Source: Phialocephala subalpina
Taxonomy: Eukaryota > Ascomycota > Leotiomycetes > Helotiales > Mollisiaceae
DNA: 64,000 nucleotides
Direction: 5' to 3'
Assembly: GCA_900073065.1 (NCBI GenBank)
Contig: FJOG01000011.1
Coordinates: forward strand, 1,008,882-1,072,881
The first letter of the stretch is position 1; every line of letters starts with the position of its first letter. This document shows, piece after piece, positions 12,197 to 23,446 of this stretch. The translations under genes were made by a program, and so were the position numbers. The notes beneath the pieces were generated by a model. That model made no database searches, was not told the origin of the DNA, and saw only the letters and a program-made list of their open reading frames with translations.

Positions 12197-13521
12197 TGTC
12201 CCAGCACTCGATCAATTTACTCGAACGCTCGGAGAGACGCTTTGGTATTTCTATCGCAAGTTTAGTCTTTCTAATTTTGAGGCACTGCACCTATCTTGGT
12301 TTTGGAAATAATGTTTGGAAGTTAATAACATACCCATGGAATGGAAATGTATTTGTGCATTTGCTATTGAAATTGAATCTCTATTCCTCTCAAAGTACTT
12401 TCCATACGCGGAATATTCGTTCTTGGTAAGCGCATTTCTTGCCGTAATCCTAACAACTTCCCACTCTCAATGTCCCACCAGATGTGGGACAACTTCTCCT
12501 GCCAAAGCGGGGCGAGAGAAGTGGATCTCGGATGCGAGGCTGGACATTCTCCGCTGAGAGCAGGAGGAGAAGTGGGAGCAAGAACGGAAGGCCGAGGCAG
12601 TGAATTCCACAGCGGGACATGGGAAGCTTCAGAGCCGAGCTTATGTACAGTATAATTGAATATCTGTTGAGGTAGACCAATAATGTTGTCGATGCTTTGG
12701 TCCAATTGCGATGGCTGTTTAGCCTGATGCTATACTGTACGTCTGAACCGGCATGCGAATAATATGTCTCTATCCTCCTGATCGCTTTCATACCACGCGC
12801 AGAGGGTTGGTGGAGGGCAAATTAAGCATAAGTTGACCTGAATACTTCATGGTCTCGGTTAGGCCCCGCCATCCAGTGATAGTGGGGTTGTGTCACTTTG
12901 CCTCGCGCGCTGGTATATTTATATTGGTTTTGTATAACCTCAAGGATCCAACTCGGCGTACTCGAGAGTACAGACTGGCATAACATGACACCCTGATGAA
13001 CCTGACTCTGGAGTATAGCGGTCGATTTGGGTCTTTCTCGGGGCATGCTAAACGACGAAGTTTGTCCGTCTTATGATTCTCTTCATATAAATCTTTAGAG
13101 AGCTTATTTAGAGCTAAGATCCAACCGAGATCGACATGACATAGGATGACCGCCAAGCCACTTGGGTACCATGCGGCTCTGTTCTAAATCGAGGATCAAT
13201 ATCGAAACATTGTACGATGCAAAGCATCGGAACTCGGGCTTCCTGAACGGGATGATATGATTCCATCTTCCAAGCAAATGTTGCAGACATGAGAGGTCGC
13301 ACATGACTATCACGAGCGCCAGTGTTCATCAATACTAACAGCCACCGGCACTACTATTCACCAGTACCAGTATCCACAAGAGGTGGCAGCCACTAGCACT
13401 GGTAGCCACCTCGTACAGCACATGTAAAGATGTTCGAAATAGCTCCCGCTTGGAACAAAATTGTCTCGAATCTTCTCAAACGCTCTCAAATCTCGAACAT
13501 AAACCCTTAAAACAAAATAAT
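12197..13521. other. 1.3-kb intergenic region with a hairpin
   Basis: No gene is supported. Frames here lack domains and splice structure. A perfect 8-bp inverted repeat (GAGGTGGC at 13380-13387, GCCACCTC at 13405-13412) could form a hairpin about 110 bp upstream of the next start codon. Confidence 0.4.
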
Positions 13522-14312
13522 ATGAAGTACTTCATTACCCTCCTCTACCTCTTCATAACCGCCCTCCTCCTCAGCACCGCTCACCCAACCTCTCAATCCC
13601 TCATAGACTTCGAAACCTCCTTCCTCACCACACTCAACTACTCCCTCCCTCCCACAACCCTAAAGCTCATCGCCTACAAATCAATCCCCATCCCCACTTC
13701 CGAACTCGACACCTTCAATACCCACTTCTCCGACCCCCAGGCATTCCAATCCATACTGCAAACATACTACTCTAACTCAACATCCACTCTCCGCGTCTAT
13801 TTCCCTGTCGAAGGAGCTTTGCTATCCCACAATTGGGGACTCGTTGAAGCGAATGCTTTCGGCGAACTTGGAATAAAGGATGCGGATGGAGATTAGCAGT
13901 CCTGGGAAGGAAGCAAACAGAATCCATGACGGGCGTTGAGGGGAATGTTATAAAGGACGGAATAATCTATCTTTCGACTCCGGCTTTGCCGAGTCATCAG
14001 ATACCTGGGATGAATGTTTATGTGTACAATTTCGGCCCCAAACTCATCCTAGACCACGACCACGATCACGAAAATAGAGATGTGAAAAAGTCTTGTACAA
14101 GTAATCATGGTGGGAATTGTAGCAATAAGTATAATATACATAATGGGAGGTGTTCGAGGAGATACGATACTTGTGTGGACTATAACGGGTTGTTCACAGA
14201 TTGTAAGAAAGGAGGAAGCAGGGTGACAAATTTTCCGGACAGTGATTGTTTTACTGCGTTGGCGGAGGGACATTGTTGGAATGAGGTTATACAGTGGGAG
14301 CTGGGACATTGA
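13522..14312 (+). CDS. Small secreted Cys-rich protein with an apparent frameshift
   Basis: The N-terminal frame starts at ATG 13522 with a clear signal peptide (MKYFITLLYLFITALLLSTAHP), preceded by an A-rich leader, and stays open to a TAG at 13894-13896. A second frame, open through about 13875-14312, carries the rest. It includes VIKDGIIYLSTPALPS and a Cys-rich segment with eight cysteines (CTSNHGGNC, NGRC, DTCVDYNG, DSDCFTA, GHCWNEV). The two frames join only by a one-base shift near 13875-13895; there is no GT donor in that interval to make an intron. The function is unknown. The secreted, Cys-rich, two-part architecture fits a fungal extracellular or effector-like protein, which is inference. 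The shift may be real inactivation or a sequencing error. Confidence 0.6.
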
Positions 14313-14911
14313 CGGTGGGGAGGGCGGGGCGGCACTCGGGGTTCCTGGCGGATGCGGTGGAATCAGTTTGATAGTCTGTTCGTCTGATAGTCATCGGCAC
14401 TTGCTTGTGCCTTCTTCGGTATAAACATGAAATGCAGGCCAAAGTGCGGAATCATCCCATCTTTTCGTCCCAATGAGTATTGGAGCGGTGAATGTTCCTG
14501 ACTAGCAGAAGCTCTATTTGCTCTTGGTAATAGCTGTGAACATCGGTAACCCTCAAGATAACGGTATTCGAACCAAATTTCGACTCGTGCTCTTTATCGA
14601 AGCTCCCTTACTGGTTGGAAATCTCCCACTTTCGTAGGGCGTTCGCATTAGACTTGGGCGGGTACTGCACCCTAAACACCCCTATCATAGCGGGGACTAC
14701 CATCCCGCATTTCAGATCCCGCCGTCAGACGGCCATATTCCGCCTTGGGATCAACCAATGCGACGACGACAGCATAGAGAGACAACGCATATCTCAGCTC
14801 TGAGATCGCCAATTGCAATTGTACTCAAACTTCAAATTTGACCTTTTAAGAGAAGTTTCAAACGCTAGAACTCTCAATTTTGAGCGACCTCAACTAAAAG
14901 AATCCCCGAAA
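14313..14911. other. Intergenic region upstream of the nitrilase
   Basis: No coding signal was seen. It holds the terminator of the secreted-protein gene and the promoter of the nitrilase gene. An AC-rich leader precedes the nitrilase ATG. Confidence 0.5.
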
Positions 14912-15962
14912 ATGGGTTCCCCAGCCCCTCCAACGACCGTTCGAGTCGCAGTAACACAAGCTGAGCCTGCATGGCTCGATCTCGACGGGACGATCACCAA
15001 AACCATCAAGCTCATCAACGAAGCAGCCTCTAACGGAGCCAAAATCGTGACTTTCCCAGAATGTTGGATCCCCGGCTATCCAGCTTGGATTTGGTACCCC
15101 TCCTTCTCCCCTTACCACCTACTCCAAATCCAACAGACATCTCAGGTCCCGTCCCATCGATTTCGCCTTGCAGACTTTGTATACGAAGAATAGTCTCAAG
15201 GTTGATTCCGAACAAATGCAAGCATTGTGTGCAGCAGCAGAGAAAAACAAGATAGCCGTCGTAACAGGCTTCTCAGAGAATTTCAACCACAGCCTCTACA
15301 TCTCTCAAGCTATCATCGGCCCAGACGGAACCTTAGAGGTCGTCCGTCGAAAACTTAAGCCTACACACATGGAGCGCACTATTTTCGGCGACAGCACCGG
15401 AGGCGGCACACTCCAAAATGTAGCTGAGATTCAAGGAGTTGGAAAGGTCAGCGCGTTGGCTTGCTGGGAACATATCCAGCCGTTGTTGAAATACAATACT
15501 GTTTTGCAACGACCCGAGGTCCATGTTGCTGCTTGGCCTCCTTTGTGGCCTCATTCGGGAGATGGACAGGATCTTTGGTCGATGTCGAAAGATGGGTGTA
15601 GGAATTTGTCGAGGACGTTTGCGATTGAGAGCCAGGCGTTTGTTCTTCATACCACAGCTGTGTTGACTTCAGACGGGATAACGAAGATGGGTACTGAGGG
15701 GAACTTTATGGGTCAGCCTGGGGGAGGTAGCTCAGCGATCTTTGGACCCGATGGGAGACAGTTGTCGAAGGACCTTGAGCCGACCGAGGAGGGGATCATC
15801 TATGGTGATCTTGATTTCGATATGATTATGAGGGCGAAGGGCTTCGTGGATATCTGTGGGCATTATAGCAGGCCGGATTTGTTGTGGCTTGGGACGGATC
15901 AGAAGGAGAAGCTGGCGCATAGGCCAGGGAAGAGCAAGGTTGAGGAAGAGGTTGTTGAATGA
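14912..15962 (+). CDS. Nitrilase (C-N hydrolase)
   Basis: Converts nitriles to the carboxylic acid and ammonia in the cytosol. Two exons (14912-15093 and 15146-15962, intron 52 bp) give 332 residues. The second of two nearby acceptors is used because it alone yields the conserved PAWIWSRPIDF junction. The Glu-Lys-Cys triad is complete: Glu50 in [13 protein letters not shown], Lys in [11 protein letters not shown] (about 130-132) and Cys at about 167 in [11 protein letters not shown]. The CWEH context fits fungal aromatic or aliphatic nitrilases; cyanide hydratase, the close paralogue group, cannot be fully excluded from motifs alone. An in-frame ATG 99 bp upstream is less likely because it lacks family similarity. 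The C-terminus is short and charged (KVEEEVVE). Confidence 0.92.
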
Positions 15963-16086
15963 TGGACTGTCTTTCGAGTTTGCAGATGAAATGCGAAAAT
16001 GCTTTATTCGTTATTCGTCCATGTCCCGGGTATCATACCTCCCATCCGTTCCCATGCAAACGCCTTCCTTCCCATATGCTGCCCGT

Positions 16087-16699
16087 TCATTTCTTCTTCA
16101 TCTCCCCCATCCAAACCCTCATCCCCTTCGAACTATCATGCGCAGCCCTAAACAGCCCCCCTCTCCATCTCATCCAACCCCCTCAAAAACTCCACCCCAT
16201 CATTCCCAACTCCTCCCCCACCACTTCTATTGCTTGCACCCGCATTACTAGCATGATCACTTATTTCCGCCGCCCTACTTCTAAACGTCTCCATCAACAC
16301 ATCACACACCTCCTCTTCCTCAAATAACTCCAATATCCTCGCTCCTAACCCGTAGAAATGTTGTGCCAGAGCTCGTAAGTCGACTGATTTCGGGTCAGCT
16401 TTCAGGGCGTTCATGACGCGCGGGGAAAGAGACGGTGGGAGGTCGAGGGTTACGAGGGATCTGGTGGTGTTGGGGGAGGAGACGGCGAGCATTTCTGCGA
16501 GCCAGAGGGGGAGGTCGACGCGTGTTCCTGATTTCAATGTGTGGCCGGCGTTGTTGTCTAGGTAGCCTAGGTTGGGGACATCAAGTTCGAAGGTGCAGGG
16601 TACTTTCTGGTGTTTTGTTAGATGTGGAACATTGGGTGTTGAGGAGGGTTGGAGTACCTGCGCATCGGTCAGGATGGCGTCTATGTCGTAGTAGGACAT
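16087..16699 (-). CDS. PSF3: GINS complex subunit Psf3, frameshifted in this sequence
   Basis: Psf3 is one of four GINS subunits of the CMG replicative helicase in the nucleus. Exon 1 (16699-16658) encodes MSYYDIDAILTDAQ. A 51-bp intron (16607-16657) is removable in frame, and removal restores the conserved junction to KVPCTFELDVPNLGYLDNN. LPLWLAEMLA, VDLRALAQHFYGLGARIL and LDEMERG are further family signatures. In the sequence as given, a run of six C on the plus strand (16156-16161) shifts the frame and stops it at 16148-16150. With one base fewer, the frame would instead continue through the usual conserved basic C-terminus to a stop at 16087-16089. The gene is expected to be essential, so a homopolymer sequencing error is the most likely reason. 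It is divergent from the Mn-SOD gene, 270 bp apart. Confidence 0.9.
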
Positions 16700-16968
16700 C
16701 TTGAATTATTTGCAGCTCAATGCTTCCGTGATTGTCGAGACATAGGCTATCGCGGATGTAAAGTTGTAAAAGCAACACGCGATGTTTCTGGAAGACGCGA
16801 AGTGGTGTTGATCCCTGCCGATTCGCCAAAGGTGCCGGCTGTGACGTGAGTGCATCCCGAACTCAGAAGATATATCCAAACCACTTTCCAGCTTTCTTTC
16901 CTCCGTTGTCTCTTTCGGAAACAACAATTGAAGCTCTATCAAAACATCGACAATTGAATTCAATCATC

Positions 16969-17770
16969 ATGTCTGCAACACTCTTCCGTACCAGCACAGC
17001 AGCTCGCTCTGCTCTCCGAGCCGGAGCTTCCAGTCGAGCTGCTGCTATAGCAAGTACAAGCTTTGTCCGCGGCAAGGCTACACTTCCAGATCTGCCGTGT
17101 CCGTATACTACTCTCTTCCAACACGATCATAGTTAATTGGTTTCTGCAGATGACTACGGTGCGCTTGAGCCATCCATCTCCGGCAAGATCATGGAGCTCC
17201 ACCACAAGAACCACCACCAAACATACGTCAACGGCTTCAACGCTGCAACCGAACAAAACCAAGCTGCAGAGGCGAAGCAAGATATCGCTGCCCAGGTCGC
17301 TCTCCAGCCATTGATTAACTTCCATGGTGGTGGACATATCAACCATACTTTGTTCTGGGAGAATCTTGCTCCGAGCAAGAATGGAGGTGGTGGTGAACCT
17401 ACTGGTCAATTGAAGGTCAGCTACCAAATAACCACCCGTTGATATATCGAAACTGATGGACATAATATGATAGAACGTCATCGAATCCAGCTACGGCGAC
17501 TTCTCCTCCTTCAAGACCAAATTCAACGGCGCCCTAGCCGGTATCCAAGGCAGCGGATGGGCATGGCTGGTAAAGGACAACGAGACTGGCCAAGTTCAGA
17601 TCCGCACATATGCCAATCAAGATCCAGTTGTTGGAAAGTATACGCCGTTGCTGGGTGTTGATGCTTGGGAGCATGCGTATTATTTGCAATACCAGAATAG
17701 GAAGGCGGAGTACTTCAGTGCTATTTGGGATGTTATTAACTGGAAGGCGGTTGAGGGTCGATTGAAGTAG
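16969..17770 (+). CDS. SOD2: Mitochondrial manganese superoxide dismutase
   Basis: Dismutates superoxide in the mitochondrial matrix. Three exons (16969-17098, 17150-17415, 17474-17770; introns 51 and 58 bp) give 230 residues. The first about 30 residues are Ser/Ala/Arg-rich without acids, a matrix-targeting presequence, and the mature part starts near KATLPDLPYDYGALEP. Metal ligands are visible: His in MELHHKNHHQTYV, His in HINHTLFWENL, then Asp and His in DAWEHAYYLQYQN. GGGHINH and GIQGSGWAWLV are also canonical. The first intron donor reads GTCCGT, slightly unusual, but the splice restores the conserved Tyr (Y-D-Y-G). Length and residues are complete. Confidence 0.95.
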
Positions 17771-18589
17771 GTGATTGGAGAGAGGTACAGCCGTGGATGG
17801 GTGTAAAATATCGTAGGGTGAGTTACAAATTGCATCATGAAGCAGAGAAGCATGGCTTTCAATTGAGCATATGCCAGCATGCCAGGGACTCTGTCTGAAG
17901 GCAAGCTGTTGCCAGTATCCCCAAGTGCCTACTGCGCCTCTGGCTAAGTGGCCATGATTTTTAAGCAACACAGCCAACCATAGTGTCACCTATTTCCACT
18001 ATTTGATGTTGTCACGCTATACATTTTGTCCTAAACATGGTGCCTGGACCAAAGAACAATACGGACCTACAGCTATCGGTTTTGATAACGGCAAAGTTTT
18101 CCCGTCTTAGAAATAGGGAAGAGATAGCAAGGCTGCGAGGAATCCAGTTGTCAGCCCTATTTTTTTAATTACATGATCATCTTGCCGACTATAGCCGCGG
18201 AGGGTTTGCGCTACTGCGTCTCGGCCACGGGAAGCAATTGCGACTTCGCGGGCTTGCATAATTCGAGATGGAAGCCGGATTACCGAATCTGTCAAGGATT
18301 TTTACCCCCTATCGTCTGCAAAACGTTATTTTGACTTCGGATCACAGAGCTTCTTTTCTGATCGAATGTACAAGTTCTTTTTGCGATTCTGTTGCAAAAT
18401 CAGGCCAGGGGCGGGATTTGTTTAGCGTGAACGTTGATCGACGATAAAGCGGATGCCATCACCACACTTCGCTCTTCACATGACATAGAAAATACTGGAA
18501 GTTTCTAACAATTTTCCATACAAATTGGTTATAACCTCTTCGAATCCCATGCGGTGCCTTGGCAATCTCAAAGTAGGGTGGAGTATGTT
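17771..18589. other. Intergenic region, no gene supported
   Basis: 3' flank of the Mn-SOD gene and promoter of the next regulator. Only short frames occur, with no recognisable features. Confidence 0.5.
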
Positions 18590-21500
18590 ATGTCTTCCCA
18601 GACACGAAGGGATCGACCTTCAAGAACGTGTCGCCAATGCAAGAGACGCAAAGTTCGATGTGACAGGGTACTAGCACCCAACCCATTCGAGAATGAATTC
18701 AACTAATGGTCACATTGACTCGACCAACTTGTGCACAGTGTCTCAAAGTCAGCATACAGGTTAGCATTAAGACACATACTTCAGGAACCAAGATTCTAAA
18801 TCGTCTCAGTGTAGCTACGACGATGACGATTTACGGCCAAGAGAAAGAAATTACGAGTTCATAGGTGAGGCAATACACCTCCCTTCCTCAAAGTTACTCA
18901 ACTGACTTCTTCCTCTCAGATGAGACTTCGAGGACTGCAGAAGCCTCAGCAGGTACGTTGCCAATCCTTATGGCTGAGTGGTTCTAATCATTGCCAGGTA
19001 CCTCCCGAGAACTTAGCGAGGAAGCACCGAATGGCAATGGAATCATTGGTCACCTTTCACAGCAGCCTGGTGGACGTTTACGCTACGTAGAACCCACATT
19101 CTGGGCCTTTGACGAAGACGAGGCAAGACTCCCGCTTTTCATTTGCCCCCCTGACAAACCGCAGCCGGACGCCCTCAACTCCCTCCTAAGTTCAATGAAC
19201 AGATACGACATCCAAAGTACACCTGAAGACAAAGACGACGATCTCGAGCAACCCCAATCTCCAGGCACCTCCACCGTCTCAGGAACTATCAACCCTAATA
19301 ACACTCGCACATCCATCCCATTCCGACTTATGGGAGACTTCACATCACCTGCACCAGCCTGGAATCCTTCACTACTAAGCACAAGCCGTCTCCAACGCAG
19401 ATCAACCAACCCACTCACCCTCCTCCCACCAAAACCCCTCTGTGATCGTCTCTTCGCCTTCTATCTAGAAGGCTACCATTACATCCTACCCATGATCCAC
19501 GCACCTTCATTCAAAACCGAGTATGCCTCCATCTGGTCTCAACAAACCCCTGTTCAAAAGAACATGCCATTCATCTCCCTCCTCCTCTCCCTCCTCTTCG
19601 CCGGCGCCGCAGCATGTCCAAACCGCGACATGTTGGCAGACTTAATTGCTCCGGACGAGACGCCAGAAAGCCTCGCAACCTCAATCCGAGAAAAGGGTCT
19701 CCACGCCCTCCAACAGGCAAACTTCCCCCGTACGCCAACAATAGAGACTTTAACTTCGTACATTATACTTCAAGTAACGTGGATGAAAGAAGAGGAGCCT
19801 CTCACCACCTGTGCCTTTGTCGGACTGGCTTATCGGGTTGCCCAAATGTTGGGATTGCATCATGATCCATCCCGCTTTTCGTCTCTCTCGAAAGTTGTTC
19901 AAGAGACGAGGAGGAGGTTATGGTGGATTATTGTTATAGTTGATGTTAGTGTGGGGGTTGCGGCTGGCTTGCCGCCTATGATTGATTTGGGTAGTTGTGA
20001 TGTTAGGGGTGTGAGTGAGGGGAGTGAGGAGCTGTTCGATGTACCGCAGAAGAACCTCGGTCCGGACAAGGAGATCTCAGCGACCGGTATTTTGATTGCG
20101 GGAAAGATTAGAGACATCTGTTAGTGATCATCTACTCTCAGAGGGAAAGATCCTGCTAATGACTAATAGTGGTAACTCGCCACGTCCTCAGCAAGATCTA
20201 TGGCCAACACGCACTCTCACTCCAAGACATCGACATTCGTGCCAAATGCCGAAACCTCACTTCAGAACTCTTGGCAAAAATCAATATAATTCCAAAGACT
20301 CCGCTGGTTCGAGTAGATACGATCCCGGTACCTCATGAAATGGCTTCGGAGCAGAGCTCGAGGAATATCAAGGCGTATACGAGGTTGTTTCTCAGTGCGA
20401 TGATTGATAAGAAGTGGTTTTTGGCTTGTCATCCTGTGTTGAAGAGTGCTGTTAGTGAAAGTTGGAGGGAGTTGTATCCTCAGTGAGTTTCATGACTTGG
20501 ATGGAAAGGGAAGAGACGAGAAGCTGACGCCAAAATAGATCACTGGAGCATTGCCGGGACTTCCTTTACAAAGTCGCCCAGCTGTCTTGCTTTGAAGAAT
20601 TCCGACTCTTTCAATGGGCGTGGCCTGGGTAAGTACTCCCCTCATCCCATCTTCCACTCCACACCCACCTGTCCTATCTCATCTCATCTCCATCAACCAT
20701 TTCTCTTAACATCTCTCACCAGAGCACACCAACCCCTCATCGCCCTGATAACCCTCCTTCACTCCCTGATCCACGCGCCCAACTCCCCACTCGCTCCCTC
20801 CTTCCGGCACGCGTTGGATACAGTCTTCGCTCTCTGCGGGCCTTATTTCAACGGTGGTATCGTTGCTTCGACTGGTTCCCAGTCCTCTCCATCATCATTT
20901 GGCAACAATCAAAATCAAACTAGTATAAGGCAGAGGCCGTTGACAGAGGGTGGTCAGGAATGTTGGACGTTGTTGTGGGGGATGAGGGCCAGGGCAGTGA
21001 GTCTCGGTTCCTTCCTATGTCACTCCTCGTTCAGCCGCGCGATATACTCTTTTGTTCGCTTAACAACTTTCGTCTGAGATTGTTCAAATGCCGAGATTCA
21101 CTCTCGTCTGAGTCGTCTCGTCTCATCTCACCAATCAAAAATCACCCGCTAACAATCTGGTTTGTACAGTGGACAATAGTAGGCCTCGACCCAGAGGTAA
21201 TCTGGACCCGAGAATTGGCCCTCGAAGTTCTCTATAACCTCTACAATCAAGAACACTGGGACGAAGGCCTCACGCTCGCCCAAGCTTCTCCTTTTCCCGA
21301 TAATTCTCCAACCGAGAGTCGGCAGGCACGGGACCAAGATCGGGATCGTAGTCACTCTAGTCAAGCTCAGACGAACGTCTCAGGCGCGCCTACTCCGGCC
21401 CAGTCGAGTCAGGTTCAGTCTCAACTTGTGATGTCAGGTACTGACCCACACACCACTATGTCATCGAGCATGAACCTAAATGCAAGCCTACCGCCACAAC

Positions 21501-22157
21501 CGCAACAGATGCATATGTTCGCAGCAGCCCTATCCGACCCGAGTCTCTTCAACGCCACAACCGGACCCGCAGGCGATGCCATGACCGGCATGGGCGTGGG
21601 GGTTGGTGGAGCTGGAGGGATGGATAGGATGGGAGATGAGTTGGGGGATCCGAATATGTGAGTTGTCAGCATCGTGATAGTTACTCTCCCTCTTCTTTCT
21701 TGGTATCTTGTGAGGTCCTGCCTCCAGATGCACTTCTAAGATACGCGTCTGCACCTCCCCCCCCGGAATGTCCAAAATTAGCAAAGCTAACATCGAGTTC
21801 TCGAGCAGGCCGACCCCAAATGTCGATTTGATGTTTTGGGATCAGATGCTTGATGAGGGGCTTTATGGTCAGAATGGAGGAGGGATGTATACTACTCCTT
21901 TTGAGGGCGCTGGCGGTACTGGCACTGGTAATTATGGGAGGAGTGGTAGTGGTATGGAGAGGAACATCGATTTCACGGGTAGTGAAGGAGCGGGTTGGAT
22001 GTACGGTGCAACCAGTGGTAGAAGGACGTCGACGATGGAGGGGAACATTGATTTTGCAGGTGGTAGAGGGATGGAGATATTCGGTGCTTCTGGCCCTGGT
22101 ACGAATATTGGGAGCAGGAGAGTTTCGATGATGGATGGTAACGTTGATTTTCAGTGA
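18590..22157 (+). CDS. Zn2Cys6 transcription factor with fungal_trans domain
   Basis: Ten exons were inferred: 18590-18667, 18739-18759, 18810-18864, 18920-18952, 18998-20119, 20170-20482, 20539-20628, 20723-20996, 21170-21657 and 21809-22157. They sum to 2823 nt, about 940 residues. The zinc cluster opens with RTCRQCKRRKVRCDR and continues with CLKVSIQC. The expected intervening PTCAQ is encoded directly before exon 2 (18724-18738) but has no upstream AG acceptor. The middle homology region (fungal_trans) spans about residues 200-480 and includes FYLEGYHYILPMIHAPSF, TLTSYIILQVTWM and AYRVAQMLGLHHDPSRF, typical of xylanolytic-activator-type regulatory domains. The C-terminus is Gln/Ser/Gly/Met-rich with three related blocks (ERNIDFTG, EGNIDFAG, DGNVDFQ). 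The target genes are unknown. The zinc cluster does not match the XlnR/Xyr1 type, so I do not call it a xylanase regulator. Confidence 0.82.
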
Positions 22158-23018
22158 ATTAGAGGTGCTGGTGGTGGGATGCAGTAGTGAGAGGTGATAT
22201 TGATGAGAAGACGAAAGACGAGGATATAAAAGTGCGGCGACGTGAATGTCATTCTGAAGGCCACAGAAAGATAGTTCGTTGAAATAAATTAATTTCTCTA
22301 ACTCAAGTTGAAGAACGTTCTGAAATCCAAACCTGAACTACAAAATCAAATGGGATATCTCAAAACCAAAAGGTCTACAGTCTCGCTAACATGAATGCGT
22401 CTTCAACAATCCCATCCAATAAACGCCAAACCTCTGAACCAGCGACTATCATTTGTTCTCTCACAAACGAATGTTCATCCCAACTCTAAGAGTCTGGTCC
22501 TCATCTGATCTCGAACTTTCTGATCGAAAATCAATCGTGCTCAAGACATCCCACTTTCTGACGATGATGACATGTCTGCGAAGACATGACGACGACAGCT
22601 ATATCGATATGATAAGATCATGATCCATCACTCTCATCGAAAACATCTGATCTCGACCACGATCCCAAACATCTGACTCCAAACTCAACCAACGTCATGC
22701 CATCTCGGTACCCGGCATGTTCCTCTCATGTCGATCTCCGATGAGCCGAATCGAAACACGATGATAATCATGAACCCAAATCCAAACAGGAATACAAACA
22801 TCGTGCCGATCGAATGAATCCTGAATCAAAAGTGGCTCCGAACATAAAAGTCTGATTTCGAGTTTCAATTTGTGTCAACGTTAGACCGATGATCGTGCCT
22901 CGGAACATCGGATCGGGACTCGGTTTCGAGGTGTGTACCCCTGAATCGCCTCGCTTCGGTGCCAACTTTTTCTTGCACCGGCATTTGCCTCCTTTTGTCG
23001 TTTCGTCACTCATTCATC
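22158..23018. other. Intergenic region, no gene supported
   Basis: A convergent 3' region between the regulator and the small Ser/His-rich gene. The stretch 22440-22760 is rich in recurring CATCTGA and CGAT words but has no clear repeat unit and no coding signal. Confidence 0.4.
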
Positions 23019-23446
23019 TCACTTCTTGCTTTGACGACTTCTGCCTCGAGATTTCTATGACGTTTGTCAACAATTATTCAATCTCGATATTGGGTTTCGT
23101 GACTTACATGTTCCTTCCCACTCGAACTACTCGATCCACTTGATGAGTAATGATAATCACCTGACCCTCCGCTTCCATTCACGTGCTCCGCCATCCATCG
23201 ATTCTCCTCATACAACATATTCAACGGTTTTCCATCAAATGTAAGGTCCGAGTCGTCGATTGAATAAGGAAGTTTCCAGGACTCGGCTTGGAGGTCTATT
23301 TCGGTGGTTTCGGAGGTGGCTCGGAGGGGGGCTTCGGTGATTAGGTAATACTGTCGGGTTGAGGATGTTGACGATGATTTCGAGGAAGATTTGTGAGAGG
23401 AGTGGTGGTGATGGGAGGAGGATTTGGTTTTTGTTTGGGTCGACAT
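23019..23446 (-). CDS. Small hydrophilic Ser/His-rich protein
   Basis: Unrecognised family. Two exons (23446-23108 and 23054-23019; 53-bp intron starting GTAAGT) give 124 residues. The N-terminus is a Ser/His/Lys-rich run (SSSHHHHSSHKSSSKSSS). A probable folded core follows (YYLITEAPLRATSETTEIDLQAESWKLPYSIDDSDLTFDGKPL and onward to YEENRWMAEH). A Gly/Ser tail and a short basic end follow, KSRGRSRQSKK, which is created by the splice. There is no signal peptide or membrane segment. An upstream in-frame ATG at 23629 exists, but its leader looks non-coding. Confidence 0.6.

Noticed and set aside
16595..16665. Reading PSF3 through its first intron as coding
   Set aside because: The 51 bp are in frame and stop-free, but removing them restores the conserved junction between DAQ and KVPCTFELDVP, and the boundaries are canonical GT..AG.
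18590..22157. Regulator considered as XlnR/Xyr1 because a xylanase gene is in the window
   Set aside because: The zinc cluster sequence does not match the XlnR type and the two genes are 14 kb apart; only the general fungal_trans domain is supported.
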